Of a stretch of 64,000 bases of DNA, positions 23,414 through 34,582 are shown piece after piece. Both the position numbers and the translations under genes were made by a program. The stretch is taken from NCBI RefSeq assembly GCF_943734655.1, contig NC_071355.1, positions 195,733,939 through 195,797,938 on the forward strand, written 5' to 3'. The notes beneath the pieces were generated by a model. That model saw only the letters and a list, made by a program, of their open reading frames with translations. It did not search any database and was not told the origin of the DNA. Each line of letters begins with the position of its first letter. Positions within the stretch are counted from its first letter, which is position 1. Source of the DNA: Sabethes cyaneus. Lineage: Eukaryota; Arthropoda; Insecta; Diptera; Culicidae.

Positions 23414-25673
23414 CCCAAGTAACAACGGTAGCTGAATTGCAAGAGCAATGGCTGTTTACGGGTTGGTTTAAGGCGATCAAAGCTGCATAAAGTAAGCGCT
23501 CAAATGGTGTTTAAATAAGCAATGTGTAAGCTACTTTAAGTTTTTCAAACCAGTTCTCTCCCAAAAGCTGATAAAAAAGCTTAATAGCGGATTTTTTTGC
23601 TAAACAATCTGCTTCTAAACAGCCATAAACATCAAACCGTTTTGCGGCTGTTTAAAGGTGTTAAAATGTAGAGTGGAAGCTTTCATTAGGCTCACAGTTT
23701 TCAAACTACTTTAAGTCTGCTTAAGGGTGTTAAAGTGGCTTTACAAACTTCTACCAAGTTTTCATTCGGCTCACAGCACACATAGGGTAAAGAACTAGTT
23801 TTAAGCAGTCTAAGCGGGTCACTGATTGTTTTACCTTATTACAAACGATGGGTTGACTAAGTGGGGGATATCAGCATACCAATCTTCTTGCTATCTTTAG
23901 TTGTTCAAGCTGTTACCATTGGAAGACACTATTGTTGAGCTAAACTTTTGATTTTTCGCTTTAAAAGTTGGAGCGGCGGAACTAATTTTGAACAGACCGA
24001 ACCCATTTTCACCCGCAAGGTGCTTTTTTAAGCAATCCTGAAATCTGAATTTTTTTACGTCCCCTTAAAAAATCCCTCGAACTTTTCCCCCTATTCAGTA
24101 AGTTCGCGTTCCTATCCGCGACCTACTAATCGGCATCTGATGCGTAATCGGCATAGCGTATCGGCATAGATGCGTAAAATGCCATCTGTCTAAATTGTTT
24201 ATCGGGGCATACACTCACCGCACCGTTCGGCAAACGGTATTCGTCGTCTCTTTTATTCTCTGGTGTTCTTATGGGAAACTGCGAGTTTGACGTCTCACTA
24301 AACATATAGCAGTACAAACGATCCGACTCAGAACAGTGTTGTCAAAGCAAATAACATTGAAACACATCGTTGCTTTATTAAATCACTGAGAAAATCTTCG
24401 AAAATTATTGAAAAAGCTGTCTTTTGTGTTGTTTTTAATAAAGAAAAATTAATTATGAACATACATTTCTCTTGAAAGTATTGAACCACGTTTTCACCAT
24501 AGAAGGTTTCAGTTAATTTCAAACTTAAAATTCTTATTTCCAGAACCGAAACAGTGTCTTGGCAACACGATAGTTCATCAGTTGTGCTGCAGCTGCTGCT
24601 AGTGGTGAACAGGCTCCGTCAATTCAGAATTTGTTTTCAGTTTTGTTAGAAAATAATAAAACTTTCGGCTAGTGACAAAGTCTTAGATAATAGAAAAAAA
24701 GAGCGTGAATAATATGGTATGTGACAATTGAGTGCTTGACTTCTAGAGTGGTTGTAATCAGTGCTGAAAATGTGATGGATTCGTTAGTATCGAGGTGGCG
24801 ATTGCCTTCAGCAGCTGAAAAATGTACGTTTTTGGACAACAATTTGTAATTCATCATATTTCTTGTCGGAAACCCAATAAATTGTGTTTGTGTGAATCAA
24901 ATGTATGGTTAAGTGATTTGTGAAGATGATCCTATCAAAAGATTTTGAAAATATGAATAAAAAGTGCATTTTCGGCTCATTTATGTTCAACTGATTAAAA
25001 TAGGTGACACTGCTTAACTCGTTCCTTACCCTACTGTCAGATCATAGAATTTCGCAATTCGGCTGACAGCAAAAGTTTGTCAGTTATCGACATTATCGAC
25101 TGCTTCACGCTAGACGGGCTAGGCATCAGGTGTAAAGATATTCTCACTGTCTGTTCTGCAGATGCAAATGGGGCGGGTCATACGGTGAGTGCTTATGGAT
25201 CAAAAGATGGCGGGTTCAATTCCCGGAAAAAAGACATGCATTTTTAATTAGCTAGCTTACTTGTTCGAATTAAAGTTATTCGAAAATAAAAATATCGCGT
25301 TTGACGGCGAAATAAAAATGACGCGTTCCATTTTTTTAAATTTAAAAATAGATTTTTTTTTGACTGCATAAAGGTTCATGAAGCGTTGATTAAGCGACTG
25401 GAAAAGTAGATTGCAAAACTATTTCTCGTCCTAAAAATAGAATTGACAGCATTGCGAAAATTGGCTATTTAAAAGTGCAAAAAAGTTTCTATTAAGCTTT
25501 ATTGCAGCTTCGAAAGCAGCTATTAATTAGCCTGAAGCTTGATAAAATCACCAGATTTAGATGTTTAAGACCTGAAAAAAGGTTTTTATTTCTAAACCCA
25601 AACCATAGACCAGCCACAGGTTGAATAAAATCAGCTATAAAAGCGTTTGATCAGCCTGAAATTGTTACTTGGG
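23414..25673. mobile_element. Possible TIR element with CCCAAGTAACAA ends
   Basis: CCCAAGTAACAA at 23,414 faces TTGTTACTTGGG ending at 25,673, and the flanks carry GT on both sides. The ends resemble those of the 311-bp MITE at 35,220 (CCCAGGTAACCA). Both subterminal parts hold related AGCTG and TTTAAA-rich sequence, but no transposase is visible in the 2.26 kb. It may be one non-autonomous element or two truncated MITEs with unrelated DNA between. Confidence 0.4.
25160..25240 (+). repeat. tRNA-like sequence, probably SINE-derived
   Basis: GGCGGGTCATACGGTGAGTG is followed about 25 bases later by a B-box-like GGGTTCAATTCCCGG that forms a short T-arm. The acceptor stem cannot be closed properly, so this is not a functional tRNA gene. 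It may be the head of a decayed SINE. Confidence 0.3.
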
Positions 25674-27636
25674 GTCTTAATAGAATACAAAACCTGAAAT
25701 TTCTTACCTTTTCTTAAATTTTATGCACAGTTTGATTCGATGTTGCTTTTTTAACTTTACCGCCTCAGTCAACCATAATTTCATAAAGTTCTGTATGTAT
25801 CACTCATAGCATAATTATAACCCATAACATTGCTAATGTAAGTATTGCTCTATCTTTATTGATTGCTGTTTTATAAGGACAGAACTCTTTTTGCTGCCGA
25901 CTTTTTGCTGCATGGCTGGAGCGGTTCAGTCAAAATAGCAAAATTGAATCAAACTGTGCGTCCCAACCCTGCTTGCTTAACGTGCAATAAATAATAATAG
26001 TTGATCTACAGCATTGTATTTATATATATATATATATATATTACCTCTTTTTATGCTACGAAAAATAAAATTAGTTTTGCTATAGCATTATACCATGTAT
26101 TAGCTACGAACCTAGCTTGTTTCCTTTTACCAGGCTAAGGGATCCGCGGGTTAACTTTGTTATAATGGGAACCAATATAACTACAAATCGGGAAATTCCT
26201 CGAAACCTCGAAGTTTTCAACTATAGGTTTTGGCTCCGTTCTTAACTCTATAAACCATACCAGCCACCAAAATTTTATACGATAATTTTGAAAAATATCC
26301 CTTAATGACGCTGTTCGACGATATATAAAATTACGCAATGTTATATTGATCGTTTGAACATGTGAAATTAGAGCGTCAGAAAAAACAGTAAACTCTTCAA
26401 TATTGGTTGGTATAAATTAGGGCCAAACCCTTGATACGGCTCACCAATTCAAATAATATATACCTCATGGTGAAGATAAACCAAAATTTGTCCTCAAATA
26501 CGTTCTCTTACCATGTGAACATACATAATTTCCAGATTATTGTCGCTTTATAGTCGAGTGTCTACGTTTGACTGATGAGATAGATACAAAAAGATTTATT
26601 TCCACCAAAAGTAGAACCTCTCGACTCAAACAATATAAATGTTCCACTTCCGGGTATGTCTACGTTTGGACGAGCGTTGCACAAAATCAGACAGCCAGCA
26701 GACGACAAATGGCAAGTTATTAAAAATCATATTGCAGAACGAACTATTGCATGTCTCGTGCCAAGAATATAATCGGGCGTTCAACAGCCAGAGTAGAAAC
26801 GTTGCTTTTTTCTTCTTTTTCTCTTTTGTTAATAACTATAGTAAAGTTTTTTTGCCGTTCGGTTCCGGTTTACTGGAGAGGAACTACCGTACCATTCATA
26901 GGGACCACGTAAGTGCCTTATGTTTCTTTCAAACTGCCTATGGATGGTCAGTGCGCTTCTCATTAAGAATTCAGCTCTCGTAACGCACCTACCTGTTTGC
27001 ATTAGACCCTACCACGCGTGCTATATGAGGGTTGTGGAAACCTATCACTACTTCAACGAACCGGGAGGTGGTGGAGCGCAAGACTTCAACATAAATGTGT
27101 TATTTGCCACAGGAAGCAGCTGGACGTCAACAGCCGTAATCTTTTTCTCGTTTCCGCCTATAGCGGGCTCAGAACGGTCGGGTAAGATTCCGCCGTCCAA
27201 CGGCCTTTGCGCTGTATGGCGTGCGTATTCTTTCGAGCAGCTCAAGTCACGCTCGCTATCCGAGGTTTACCAGTATTTCGCCGACATGCTTAACTGATTA
27301 TGTAATTTATACATTTTTTTTAATTTCACTCGTTACAGTTTCAACTTACTGATTTTCATTAGCAAAAAAAAAAATCGTTCAAGTTTTCTTTATACGGTTA
27401 GATACAGAGTAGCTTGCAAAATGCAGGATTGAAACAAAGATTCAAATGTTTATCATAGCTATCGAAAATAACGAAGAAGAGATGAACCAAAAAAATCTTG
27501 GAATAGTATGAGGGCTTAATTGTTTTAAAATGAACGGATAACACCGTCTCAAGAATATCAATGTTTCTAAACGGGGGTTCGCCAAAAGTTTAGCTCACAG
27601 CGTGATTATTTATATATTATCTTATAAGATTATAAG
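25674..27636. other. No gene recognised; contains a (TA)n microsatellite
   Basis: A (TA)n run lies at 26,021-26,042. The part at 26,990-27,290 is GC-rich and open in two frames (up to 125 codons), but I recognise no family and both strands are open. The last bases, ATAAG at 27,632-27,636, are the left target duplication of the LTR element that follows. Confidence 0.45.
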
Positions 27637-27931
27637 TGTTGTGTATTAAATTTACCCAAAAAAGGGTATAATTTTAAGAACGTGTAATTGATCGAAATCG
27701 ATCAATTATATCAATTAATTATGGCGGTCTTTCTGGCAACACTGTCATCCGATAAAAAAGTAGAATACACGAGCCGGTCTCGGCAGTCTAAGTTGATCTT
27801 CCAACGTGAACTATAGTGCTCAGTGTTGAATCATCCGAACTCCATACGATCTACGACTATTTACCATCTGGAGATTATTCCACCCTGCTGTTTGCCCGGC
27901 CTTAGGTAGAATTCATAGGAAAGACTTTAAA
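27637..27931 (+). repeat. 5' LTR
   Basis: Starts TGTTGTGTATTAAA and ends GACTTTAAA, so the 3' tip is not the usual CA. It is identical to 33,239-33,533. It includes an arthropod-type initiator-like TCAGTG at 27,820, a plausible transcription start (inference), and a palindromic GATCGAAATCGATC near 27,689. Confidence 0.95.
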
Positions 27932-27932
27932 G

Positions 27933-27944
27933 TGGCGACGAGGA
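27933..27944 (+). promoter_or_regulatory. Primer-binding site complementary to tRNA-Ser
   Basis: TGGCGACGAGGA begins one base after the 5' LTR. It is the complement of the 3' end expected for a eukaryotic serine tRNA (GCU) ending in ...CTCGTCG plus CCA. Use of a serine tRNA is typical of the Mag group. Confidence 0.8.
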
Positions 27945-28861
27945 AAATTGGTTTTTATCGCGGTAAGTGATAGTTTTTTTTTTATTTTACGGCACGAGGC
28001 CAGTGGAAAGTTATTCTTTTCGGCTGGTGCTGTAAGCAAAAAAAAATCAAACGAAAAAGTGTGTTGCGGCGTGCATAAACGCTAGAAAAACGGCGGAAAA
28101 AGGTAATTTTCGGCAACGGTGGAAAGCAATTTGTGCGTGGGTGAAATAAAAACGCCATTTTGTGGCGCTTTGGTAAAGGTGTTTCTTTTTTCTTTCTTTT
28201 GTTAAGAACAGCGGAACAGACAATAGAATTAGTAAATCTATTGTTTGGAAAAACAATAGTTAGTATTTCTATTGTTCTGAGAGATAATAGATCTCCGATT
28301 CTTTTTGCTAAAGGACAATCGGTCTTGACAAAGGAATAATTATTTTATTCTAATGTTTTTTTTTCTCTGTTTCTTTGGTGAAAAAACGTAACACGGCGTT
28401 TAGTGCTTTTTACATCGTTTGGCTTTGCTGGTTTGGATTCCGGCACCTGCAGTAGAAAAGAATTGGCAAAAGACGTTGAAAAAAAGGATAAAAGGATAAA
28501 AAAAGCCTAAAGGAAAAAGTGCTGAAAAATTTTGGAAATTAAAATTATAATTGAAAACCCTTTTGCCACGGACGATCTGGTGAGTTTCTTTTGTTTTATT
28601 TTTTGTAACACTGGGCAAATTGTGATATTTAATTTTTATTTTTCCATTTTCTCTTGCCCATTAAAATAAATTACCACAATATTGTTACAATATATACATA
28701 TAATCATCCACATATCAGTGACAAAAAGTGACCTATGAAAATATTTTTTATAAATTTTCTTTTAACGTGAATTCGGTGGAAAATTTTGTTGTTCTTTGGA
28801 AATTTGGTTTTCTCCTAAATTTTTTTTTGGAAATAATTTTTATTGAATTTTTTTTTGAAAA
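27945..28861 (+). other. Long untranslated leader of the Mag-clade element
   Basis: About 0.9 kb of T-rich DNA separates primer site and gag. It contains two good 5' splice-site consensus sequences (GCG|GTAAGTGAT at 27,961 and CTG|GTGAGTTTC at about 28,579) and an acceptor-like CACCTGCAG|T near 28,452. A related motif, TCTATTGTTT/TCTATTGTTC, appears twice around 28,238 and 28,269. Leader functions such as packaging or splicing are inference. Confidence 0.5.
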
Positions 28862-31800
28862 ATGTCTTCAACTTTCTCCACCACAATAGAGCCTTACCGT
28901 AAAGGTACTTCTTTTACCCAATGGGTTGAAAGATTGGATTTCTTTTTCATGGCAAATAAGATAACTGATGATGACCGCAAAGCTCATTTCATTACCCTTG
29001 GTGGTCCTCACATATACGCCGAGCTGAAACTATTGTTTCCAACGGGAAATCTGGTGGACGTTTCGTTAACTACCATGATAGAGAAACTAAAAATGCGTAT
29101 AGACAAAACGGCGTCAGGAATTTGTCAGCGAATCTCTTTTAATCAGCGGGTGCAAAGAGCCGATGAAACGGCCGAAGATTTTTTATTAGCCTTAAAACTG
29201 CAGGCGGAACATTGTTCATACGGGTTATTTAAAGACACTGCAATACGGGATCGTTTATTAGCAGGGCTCAGGGATGTTACCTTAAAGCAAAAAATTCTTG
29301 GTGAATCTGATCAGACGCTTGAGGCGGCTGAAAAAGTGATTCAAACGTGGGAAGCAGCGAAAAGTAGCGTGGAAAGTTTGTCATCTGGCTCTAGATCTAC
29401 TAATATGACTATTGAGCAAGTGGCATCTTTGCATAGACCTGGTGACCCTGTTGGTCCAACAATGGGCAGATTTTTAAAACTCGACAGGCTAATAAAAGAA
29501 CAGGAGGAGAAGGATAAACTTTCGGTAAAGGAGAGGTTGGGGTACCAACCATATAATAAACATTTTTCTAATAAAAAGCGGTTCCAACCAAGCAAGCGTT
29601 GGAATTCTACAACAAAATTTAAGCCAGCTGAGTATAGGGAAGAACAATTTAGATTATCCGGTGGTTATAAAGATTATCGCGTCTGTGATTTTTGCGGAAT
29701 AAGGGGTCATTTGAAGCGGCGATGCTTCAAACGCAAGGACTTGAAGAGGGAAGCTATTAACCTTGTAGATCAAATAAAACCGGGGCCATCGGGAACACAA
29801 AATTTAGCTGACCTTATGCAGAGGATGAGAACCGACGAGATTGACGAGACTGACAGCGATTCGGACGAAGGTAACTTGGAGTGCATGAATATAATTTCGA
29901 TTAACAGGATAAGTGAACCATGTTTAGTGTCCGTCCGGGTTGAGGATAAATCTTTAGAAATGGAGGTTGACTGTGGCTCCTCCGTTTCGGTAATAAGTAA
30001 AACACAGTATTTCTCTCTTTTTACAAACTCTTTACGAAAATCAGCTAAGCAATTGATAGTTGTCAATGGTGCTAAACTTATGATTGAGGGAGAAGCTAAA
30101 GTTTTGGTTTCATTCAGGGGGAAAACTGAGTTGTTAAAGCTTTTGGTTTTGAATTGCCAAAATCAATTTATTCCTCTTTTTGGCAGGCCATGGTTGGATG
30201 CCTTTATCCCGAACTGGAGAAAGTTTTTCTCAGATTTTCTGGAAATAAACAATGTTGCTGAAAATAGTTCTAACTTAATTGTTCCAGAAATTAGACATAA
30301 ATTTGGTCATTTATTTAAGAAAGATTTTTCTTCGCCAATTGTTGGATACGAAGCCGACTTGGAACTTAAATGTGATAGGCCAATATTTAAGAAGGCTTAT
30401 GACGTTCCCTATCGTTTGAGGGATAAAATTTTGTTATATTTGGACAAGCTGGAGAGGGAGAAAGTAATTACTCCTATACAGACCAGTGAATGGGCGTCTC
30501 CAGTAATTGTAGTAGCAAAAAAGAATAATGACATTAGACTTGTAATAGATTGCAAGGTCTCTATTAATAAAATAATAGTTCCAAATACCTATCCATTACC
30601 CACAGCACAGGATTTATTTGCTGGTTTAGCAGGGTGTAAAGTATTTTGTGCGTTAGATTTGGAGGGCGCATATACCCAGTTGTCTCTTTCACAGGAATCG
30701 AGGAGATTTATGGTGATAAACACTATTAAGGGTTTGTTCACCTATAATAGATTGCCACAGGGTGCTTCATCCAGTGCATCTATTTTCCAGCAGGTAATGG
30801 ATCAAGTTTTAAATGGTTTAGAACATGTTTATTGCTACTTAGACGATGTACTAGTTGCAGGTACTAGCTTGGAAGATTGCAAGCAAAAGCTTTTTGAGGT
30901 TTTAAAAAGGTTAGAAAATGCAAACATAAAAATTAATTTTGACAAGTGCAAATTCTTTGTCACAGTTCTTCCATATTTGGGGCATATTATTAGCTCTAAT
31001 GGGCTGATGCCTTGTTCAGATAAAATTGCCACAATTCAGCAGGCAAAGATACCAAAAAATGTAACTGAACTCAAATCCTTTTTGGGTTTGATAAATTATT
31101 ATAACAAGTTTATTCCTAATTTGTCTTCTAAATTGTATTATTTGTACAATCTCTTGAAGAATGATGTAAAGTTTATCTGGAATAAAGACTGCGACAGAGC
31201 TTTTGAGGAAAGCAAAAAGGCATTAATAAATGCAAATATTTTGGAATTTTATGATCCTAATAAACCTATTGCAATTGTTTCAGACGCTTCTGGTTACGGT
31301 TTGGGAGGAGTAATTGCACATATCGTTGAAGGGGTTGAAAAACCCATAAGTTTTACTTCATTTTCTCTCAATGCAGCGCAAAAAAACTACCCTATTCTTC
31401 ATCTAGAGGCTTTGGCTTTAGTTTCGACTATCAAAAAGTTTCATAAATATTTATATGGGAAATTTTTTTATGTATTTACAGACCATAAGCCTTTAGTAGG
31501 AATCTTTGGGAAAGAGGGTAAACATTCAATATATGTGACCAGATTACAGAGATATATTCTAGAACTTTCAATTTACGATTTTGAAATCAAGTATAGGCCT
31601 TCTGCTCAAATGGGAAACGCGGATTTCTGTTCCAGGTTTCCATTAGAGCAGATGGTTCCTAGCGATTATGATAAGGAATATATCAAAAGCATTAATTTCG
31701 GTCAAGATTTGCCAATTGACTATAAAAGGATTGCTTCAGAGACAAAGGATGATGCCTTTCTGCAGCAGATAGTAATTTATATGAAACGTGGTTGGCCTAA

Positions 31801-33157
31801 ACGTCTTGACAAGCGCTTTGCTAATATATTTTCAAATCAGCAGGATTTGGAATTTTTTAACGAATGCTTACTGTATAAAGACAGGGTGATTATACCAACA
31901 GCAATGCGAAGCGATGTTCTGAAACTTTTACACGCCAATCACGGGGGCATAGTCAAAATGAAGCAGTTGGCAAGAAGATACATATATTGGTTTGGTATAA
32001 ATAATGATATAGAAAAGTTTGTCGCTAGTTGTGATGCTTGCAACGGAATGGCGATAGTCCCAAAGTCAAAAGTACAGTCTCAATGGATTCCTACTACTAG
32101 ACCTTTTAGTAGGGTACATATAGATTTCTTTTATTTCCAACATCACACTTTTTTGATTATCGTTGATAGTTTCTCAAAGTGGGTGGAAATAGAGTGGATG
32201 AAGAAGGGGACAGACACAGGTAATACCTTGAGAAAGTTGGTAGCATATTTTGCACGTTTTGGATTGCCTGATGTTCTGGTATCAGACGGTGGTCCTCCAT
32301 TCAATTCGCAGGCCTTCGTAAACTTTCTTGAAAGACAAGGAATTAAGGTTTTCAAGAGTCCTCCATATAATCCTGCTAGCAATGGGCAGGCGGAGCGATT
32401 AGTAAGAACAGTTAAAGAGGTTTTAAAGAGGTTTTTGCTTGAGCCGGAAGTTGCCGAGTTAAATTTAGAGGATCAGATTAACTTATTTTTATTCAATTAT
32501 CGCAATTGTTGTTCGACGGTTGATGGACGATTTCCATCAGAAAAGATTTTCTGTTTTTCTCCTAAAACACTAATAGATCTAATGCATCCGAGGAAAAGTT
32601 ATAAGCAATATTTAACAAAACTAACAACGCATGATCCACCTACGCAACCAGCTAATGATGTAATGGTAAAGGACAATTATGCTATAGATGTAGCGGATCC
32701 TTTCAAAAATCTGATGGCCGGTGATGAGGTGTGGTACAAAAATCACAACCTTCAGAACCATGCCAGATGGGTTAAAGCAATTTTTCTAAGACAAATTTCT
32801 AAAAATGTCTTACAGGTGGAAATTGGAAGCGTTCCAATAAACGCTCACAGGAGACAGCTTAGAGTAACACGTTCGGACCCGATGGTTCGACCAAATGTAT
32901 TATACTCAGCAGGGGTTGCTGAGAGGACAAGCGAGACGACAGAGGTAGCGGAGACAGGCGAGGCAGAGGAAGAATTAGGAAGTTTGCCGAAGGAGGTTTC
33001 AAGGAAAGGCCGGAAGAGAAAAAATGAAGAACTTTTTCCGGAAGAGATTTCCGGGAAAGATCGGAAAAGAAGAAAAGAAGAAAGGAAAGTCACTCCAATC
33101 AGGAGATCGACAAGAAAAAGAATATTAAATATCGATAAAGATTTTGTCTATAAATAA
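28862..33157 (+). CDS. Gag-Pol polyprotein of the Mag-clade retrotransposon
   Basis: A single 1431-codon frame without stop or frameshift. Gag occupies roughly residues 1-300, ending with a CCHC zinc knuckle (CDFCGIRGHLKRRC, about 274-287) that binds the RNA genome. The protease has its catalytic Asp at about 370 in DCGSS, where many relatives have DTG. Reverse transcriptase follows, with LVIDCKVSINK, ALDLEGAYTQL and the catalytic YLDD at 659-662. RNase H begins near SDASGYGLGG (Asp 808). Integrase has an HHCC zinc domain (H1024, H1027, CDAC near 1057) and the catalytic triad D1088, D1142, E1178, a D-35-E spacing. The basic C-terminal tail (RKGRKRKNEE and similar) may guide nuclear import or targeting (inference). 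Gag and Pol share one frame, so no programmed frameshift separates them. The chosen ATG (AAAAATGTC) is the first in frame. Confidence 0.96.
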   Translation: MSSTFSTTIEPYRKGTSFTQWVERLDFFFMANKITDDDRKAHFITLGGPHIYAELKLLFPTGNLVDVSLTTMIEKLKMRIDKTASGICQRISFNQRVQRADETAEDFLLALKLQAEHCSYGLFKDTAIRDRLLAGLRDVTLKQKILGESDQTLEAAEKVIQTWEAAKSSVESLSSGSRSTNMTIEQVASLHRPGDPVGPTMGRFLKLDRLIKEQEEKDKLSVKERLGYQPYNKHFSNKKRFQPSKRWNSTTKFKPAEYREEQFRLSGGYKDYRVCDFCGIRGHLKRRCFKRKDLKREAINLVDQIKPGPSGTQNLADLMQRMRTDEIDETDSDSDEGNLECMNIISINRISEPCLVSVRVEDKSLEMEVDCGSSVSVISKTQYFSLFTNSLRKSAKQLIVVNGAKLMIEGEAKVLVSFRGKTELLKLLVLNCQNQFIPLFGRPWLDAFIPNWRKFFSDFLEINNVAENSSNLIVPEIRHKFGHLFKKDFSSPIVGYEADLELKCDRPIFKKAYDVPYRLRDKILLYLDKLEREKVITPIQTSEWASPVIVVAKKNNDIRLVIDCKVSINKIIVPNTYPLPTAQDLFAGLAGCKVFCALDLEGAYTQLSLSQESRRFMVINTIKGLFTYNRLPQGASSSASIFQQVMDQVLNGLEHVYCYLDDVLVAGTSLEDCKQKLFEVLKRLENANIKINFDKCKFFVTVLPYLGHIISSNGLMPCSDKIATIQQAKIPKNVTELKSFLGLINYYNKFIPNLSSKLYYLYNLLKNDVKFIWNKDCDRAFEESKKALINANILEFYDPNKPIAIVSDASGYGLGGVIAHIVEGVEKPISFTSFSLNAAQKNYPILHLEALALVSTIKKFHKYLYGKFFYVFTDHKPLVGIFGKEGKHSIYVTRLQRYILELSIYDFEIKYRPSAQMGNADFCSRFPLEQMVPSDYDKEYIKSINFGQDLPIDYKRIASETKDDAFLQQIVIYMKRGWPKRLDKRFANIFSNQQDLEFFNECLLYKDRVIIPTAMRSDVLKLLHANHGGIVKMKQLARRYIYWFGINNDIEKFVASCDACNGMAIVPKSKVQSQWIPTTRPFSRVHIDFFYFQHHTFLIIVDSFSKWVEIEWMKKGTDTGNTLRKLVAYFARFGLPDVLVSDGGPPFNSQAFVNFLERQGIKVFKSPPYNPASNGQAERLVRTVKEVLKRFLLEPEVAELNLEDQINLFLFNYRNCCSTVDGRFPSEKIFCFSPKTLIDLMHPRKSYKQYLTKLTTHDPPTQPANDVMVKDNYAIDVADPFKNLMAGDEVWYKNHNLQNHARWVKAIFLRQISKNVLQVEIGSVPINAHRRQLRVTRSDPMVRPNVLYSAGVAERTSETTEVAETGEAEEELGSLPKEVSRKGRKRKNEELFPEEISGKDRKRRKEERKVTPIRRSTRKRILNIDKDFVYK

Positions 33158-33225
33158 TAATTGTTAAATACGATTTCGAATGTTTTATAGATATAAGATG
33201 TATATTCTTTCAAATGTTTTTTCTT

Positions 33226-33238
33226 AAGAGGGAAGAGC
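33226..33238 (+). promoter_or_regulatory. Polypurine tract of the Mag-clade element
   Basis: AAGAGGGAAGAGC directly abuts the 3' LTR, where the plus-strand DNA primer of an LTR element is expected. Confidence 0.8.
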
Positions 33239-33533
33239 TGTTGTGTATTAAATTTACCCAAAAAAGGGTATAATTTTAAGAACGTGTAATTGATCGAAAT
33301 CGATCAATTATATCAATTAATTATGGCGGTCTTTCTGGCAACACTGTCATCCGATAAAAAAGTAGAATACACGAGCCGGTCTCGGCAGTCTAAGTTGATC
33401 TTCCAACGTGAACTATAGTGCTCAGTGTTGAATCATCCGAACTCCATACGATCTACGACTATTTACCATCTGGAGATTATTCCACCCTGCTGTTTGCCCG
33501 GCCTTAGGTAGAATTCATAGGAAAGACTTTAAA
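33239..33533 (+). repeat. 3' LTR
   Basis: Identical over 295 bp to 27,637-27,931 and followed by the target duplication ATAAG. Confidence 0.95.
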
Positions 33534-34582
33534 ATAAGATTATTAGAATTTGCAAAATTTGGATGTTTACGGAAGTAGGGAAAAGTGGTGCAGAATGCAC
33601 CGCTTAAGCAAAATATCATTTGGAGAGCAACGGTGTGTTTGTTCCACGTTTTTCAACTTCTAAAAGACTTTGGGACTTTTTTACACTATCTTCTGGTGAA
33701 ATTTCCTAACAAAAACCGGTAGTTTTTGTTATTTTTGACGATTTTTAGCAAGAGTCAAAATCATTATGCGGGGCAAAACGCCACAACCCGTGGGCAAAAC
33801 GCACCAAGCTTGCCCAGCCAGGCGTTAAACGCAACCAGCAAATTTACATAAAATCACGTGTTGTATAAACTAGGCTTCAAAAATGACGGAAGCGTTTGTT
33901 ATAGCGTTCGTTTGCTGGGATGGGATGGATGCAATAATGGGTTCATATCTCAACATAATTGGCAATAAAATTTATTCATTTATTTTTCTCCAACTGTTGT
34001 GTGATGAAATACTGTACAATTAGGTTTAAGGCAAATTCTGTGTCCTATACAATACATAATATTGCTATATTTTTGATAAATAATCTGAAACAAAAGATGC
34101 ACTGCAAATTAAAAATATTTTATAAATGTTCGATCCCACTGTTTTGCATGTTCTAACCCTGTTCTACCACTGTTTTCTACCCCTGTTTTGCATTTTGAAG
34201 TTTTTTTTGCAATTTATGTGAAAACATGCCTAGTTAATGCCGTTAATCATCGAGTATGACAGTATATCAATTAGATAGACTTTATTTATCATGAAATTTG
34301 CATACCGACTAGTGGTAAAAGCTTAAGAGAAAACCGTGATTTCTTACATGCGAATGAGATCGCAGATAATCGCTTGATTTTATTGGGTGTGGCTATGTTT
34401 GATGCTTTTACGTGCTACACAATTATGAATTAGCTTGTTTTACACCAAAATAAAATGCGCATTCATAATTTTACAAAATAGTTTCCGCGTTTTTAAACAA
34501 TTAATAGCATGGGCCATTCTACCCCCATGGTGCGTTCTGGACAGTCTTCCCCTATAGCGCTGAAAAAATGCTATTGTCAACT
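33534..34582. other. No gene recognised
   Basis: AT-rich. A stretch at 33,770-33,840 repeats GGCAAAACGC-like words and one at 34,130-34,195 repeats CTGTTTTGCATG / CTGTTCTACCACTG words, which look like decayed repeats. Confidence 0.4.

Larger units (their letters stand above)
27637..33533 (+). mobile_element. Complete Mag-clade Ty3/gypsy LTR retrotransposon
   Basis: The element is 5,897 bp, with 295-bp LTRs that I find identical base for base and a 5-bp target duplication ATAAG on both sides (27,632-27,636 and 33,534-33,538). A primer-binding site for tRNA-Ser lies just after the 5' LTR, a polypurine tract lies just before the 3' LTR, and one uninterrupted gag-pol frame fills the middle. Identical LTRs mean insertion so recent that no substitution has separated them. 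Every visible part needed for autonomous movement is present. The element appears to be an insect Ty3/gypsy of the Mag group, judged by the tRNA-Ser primer site and the integrase and polymerase motifs. No envelope-like gene is present. Confidence 0.95.

Noticed and set aside
25160..25240. A functional tRNA gene
   Set aside because: The T-arm-like sequence is present but acceptor and D stems do not close.
26021..26042. (TA)n run as a functional element
   Set aside because: Ordinary microsatellite.
26920..27297. 125-codon plus-strand frame in a GC-rich patch
   Set aside because: Open in several frames on both strands, which GC-rich DNA explains; no family resemblance. Could be revisited with RNA data.
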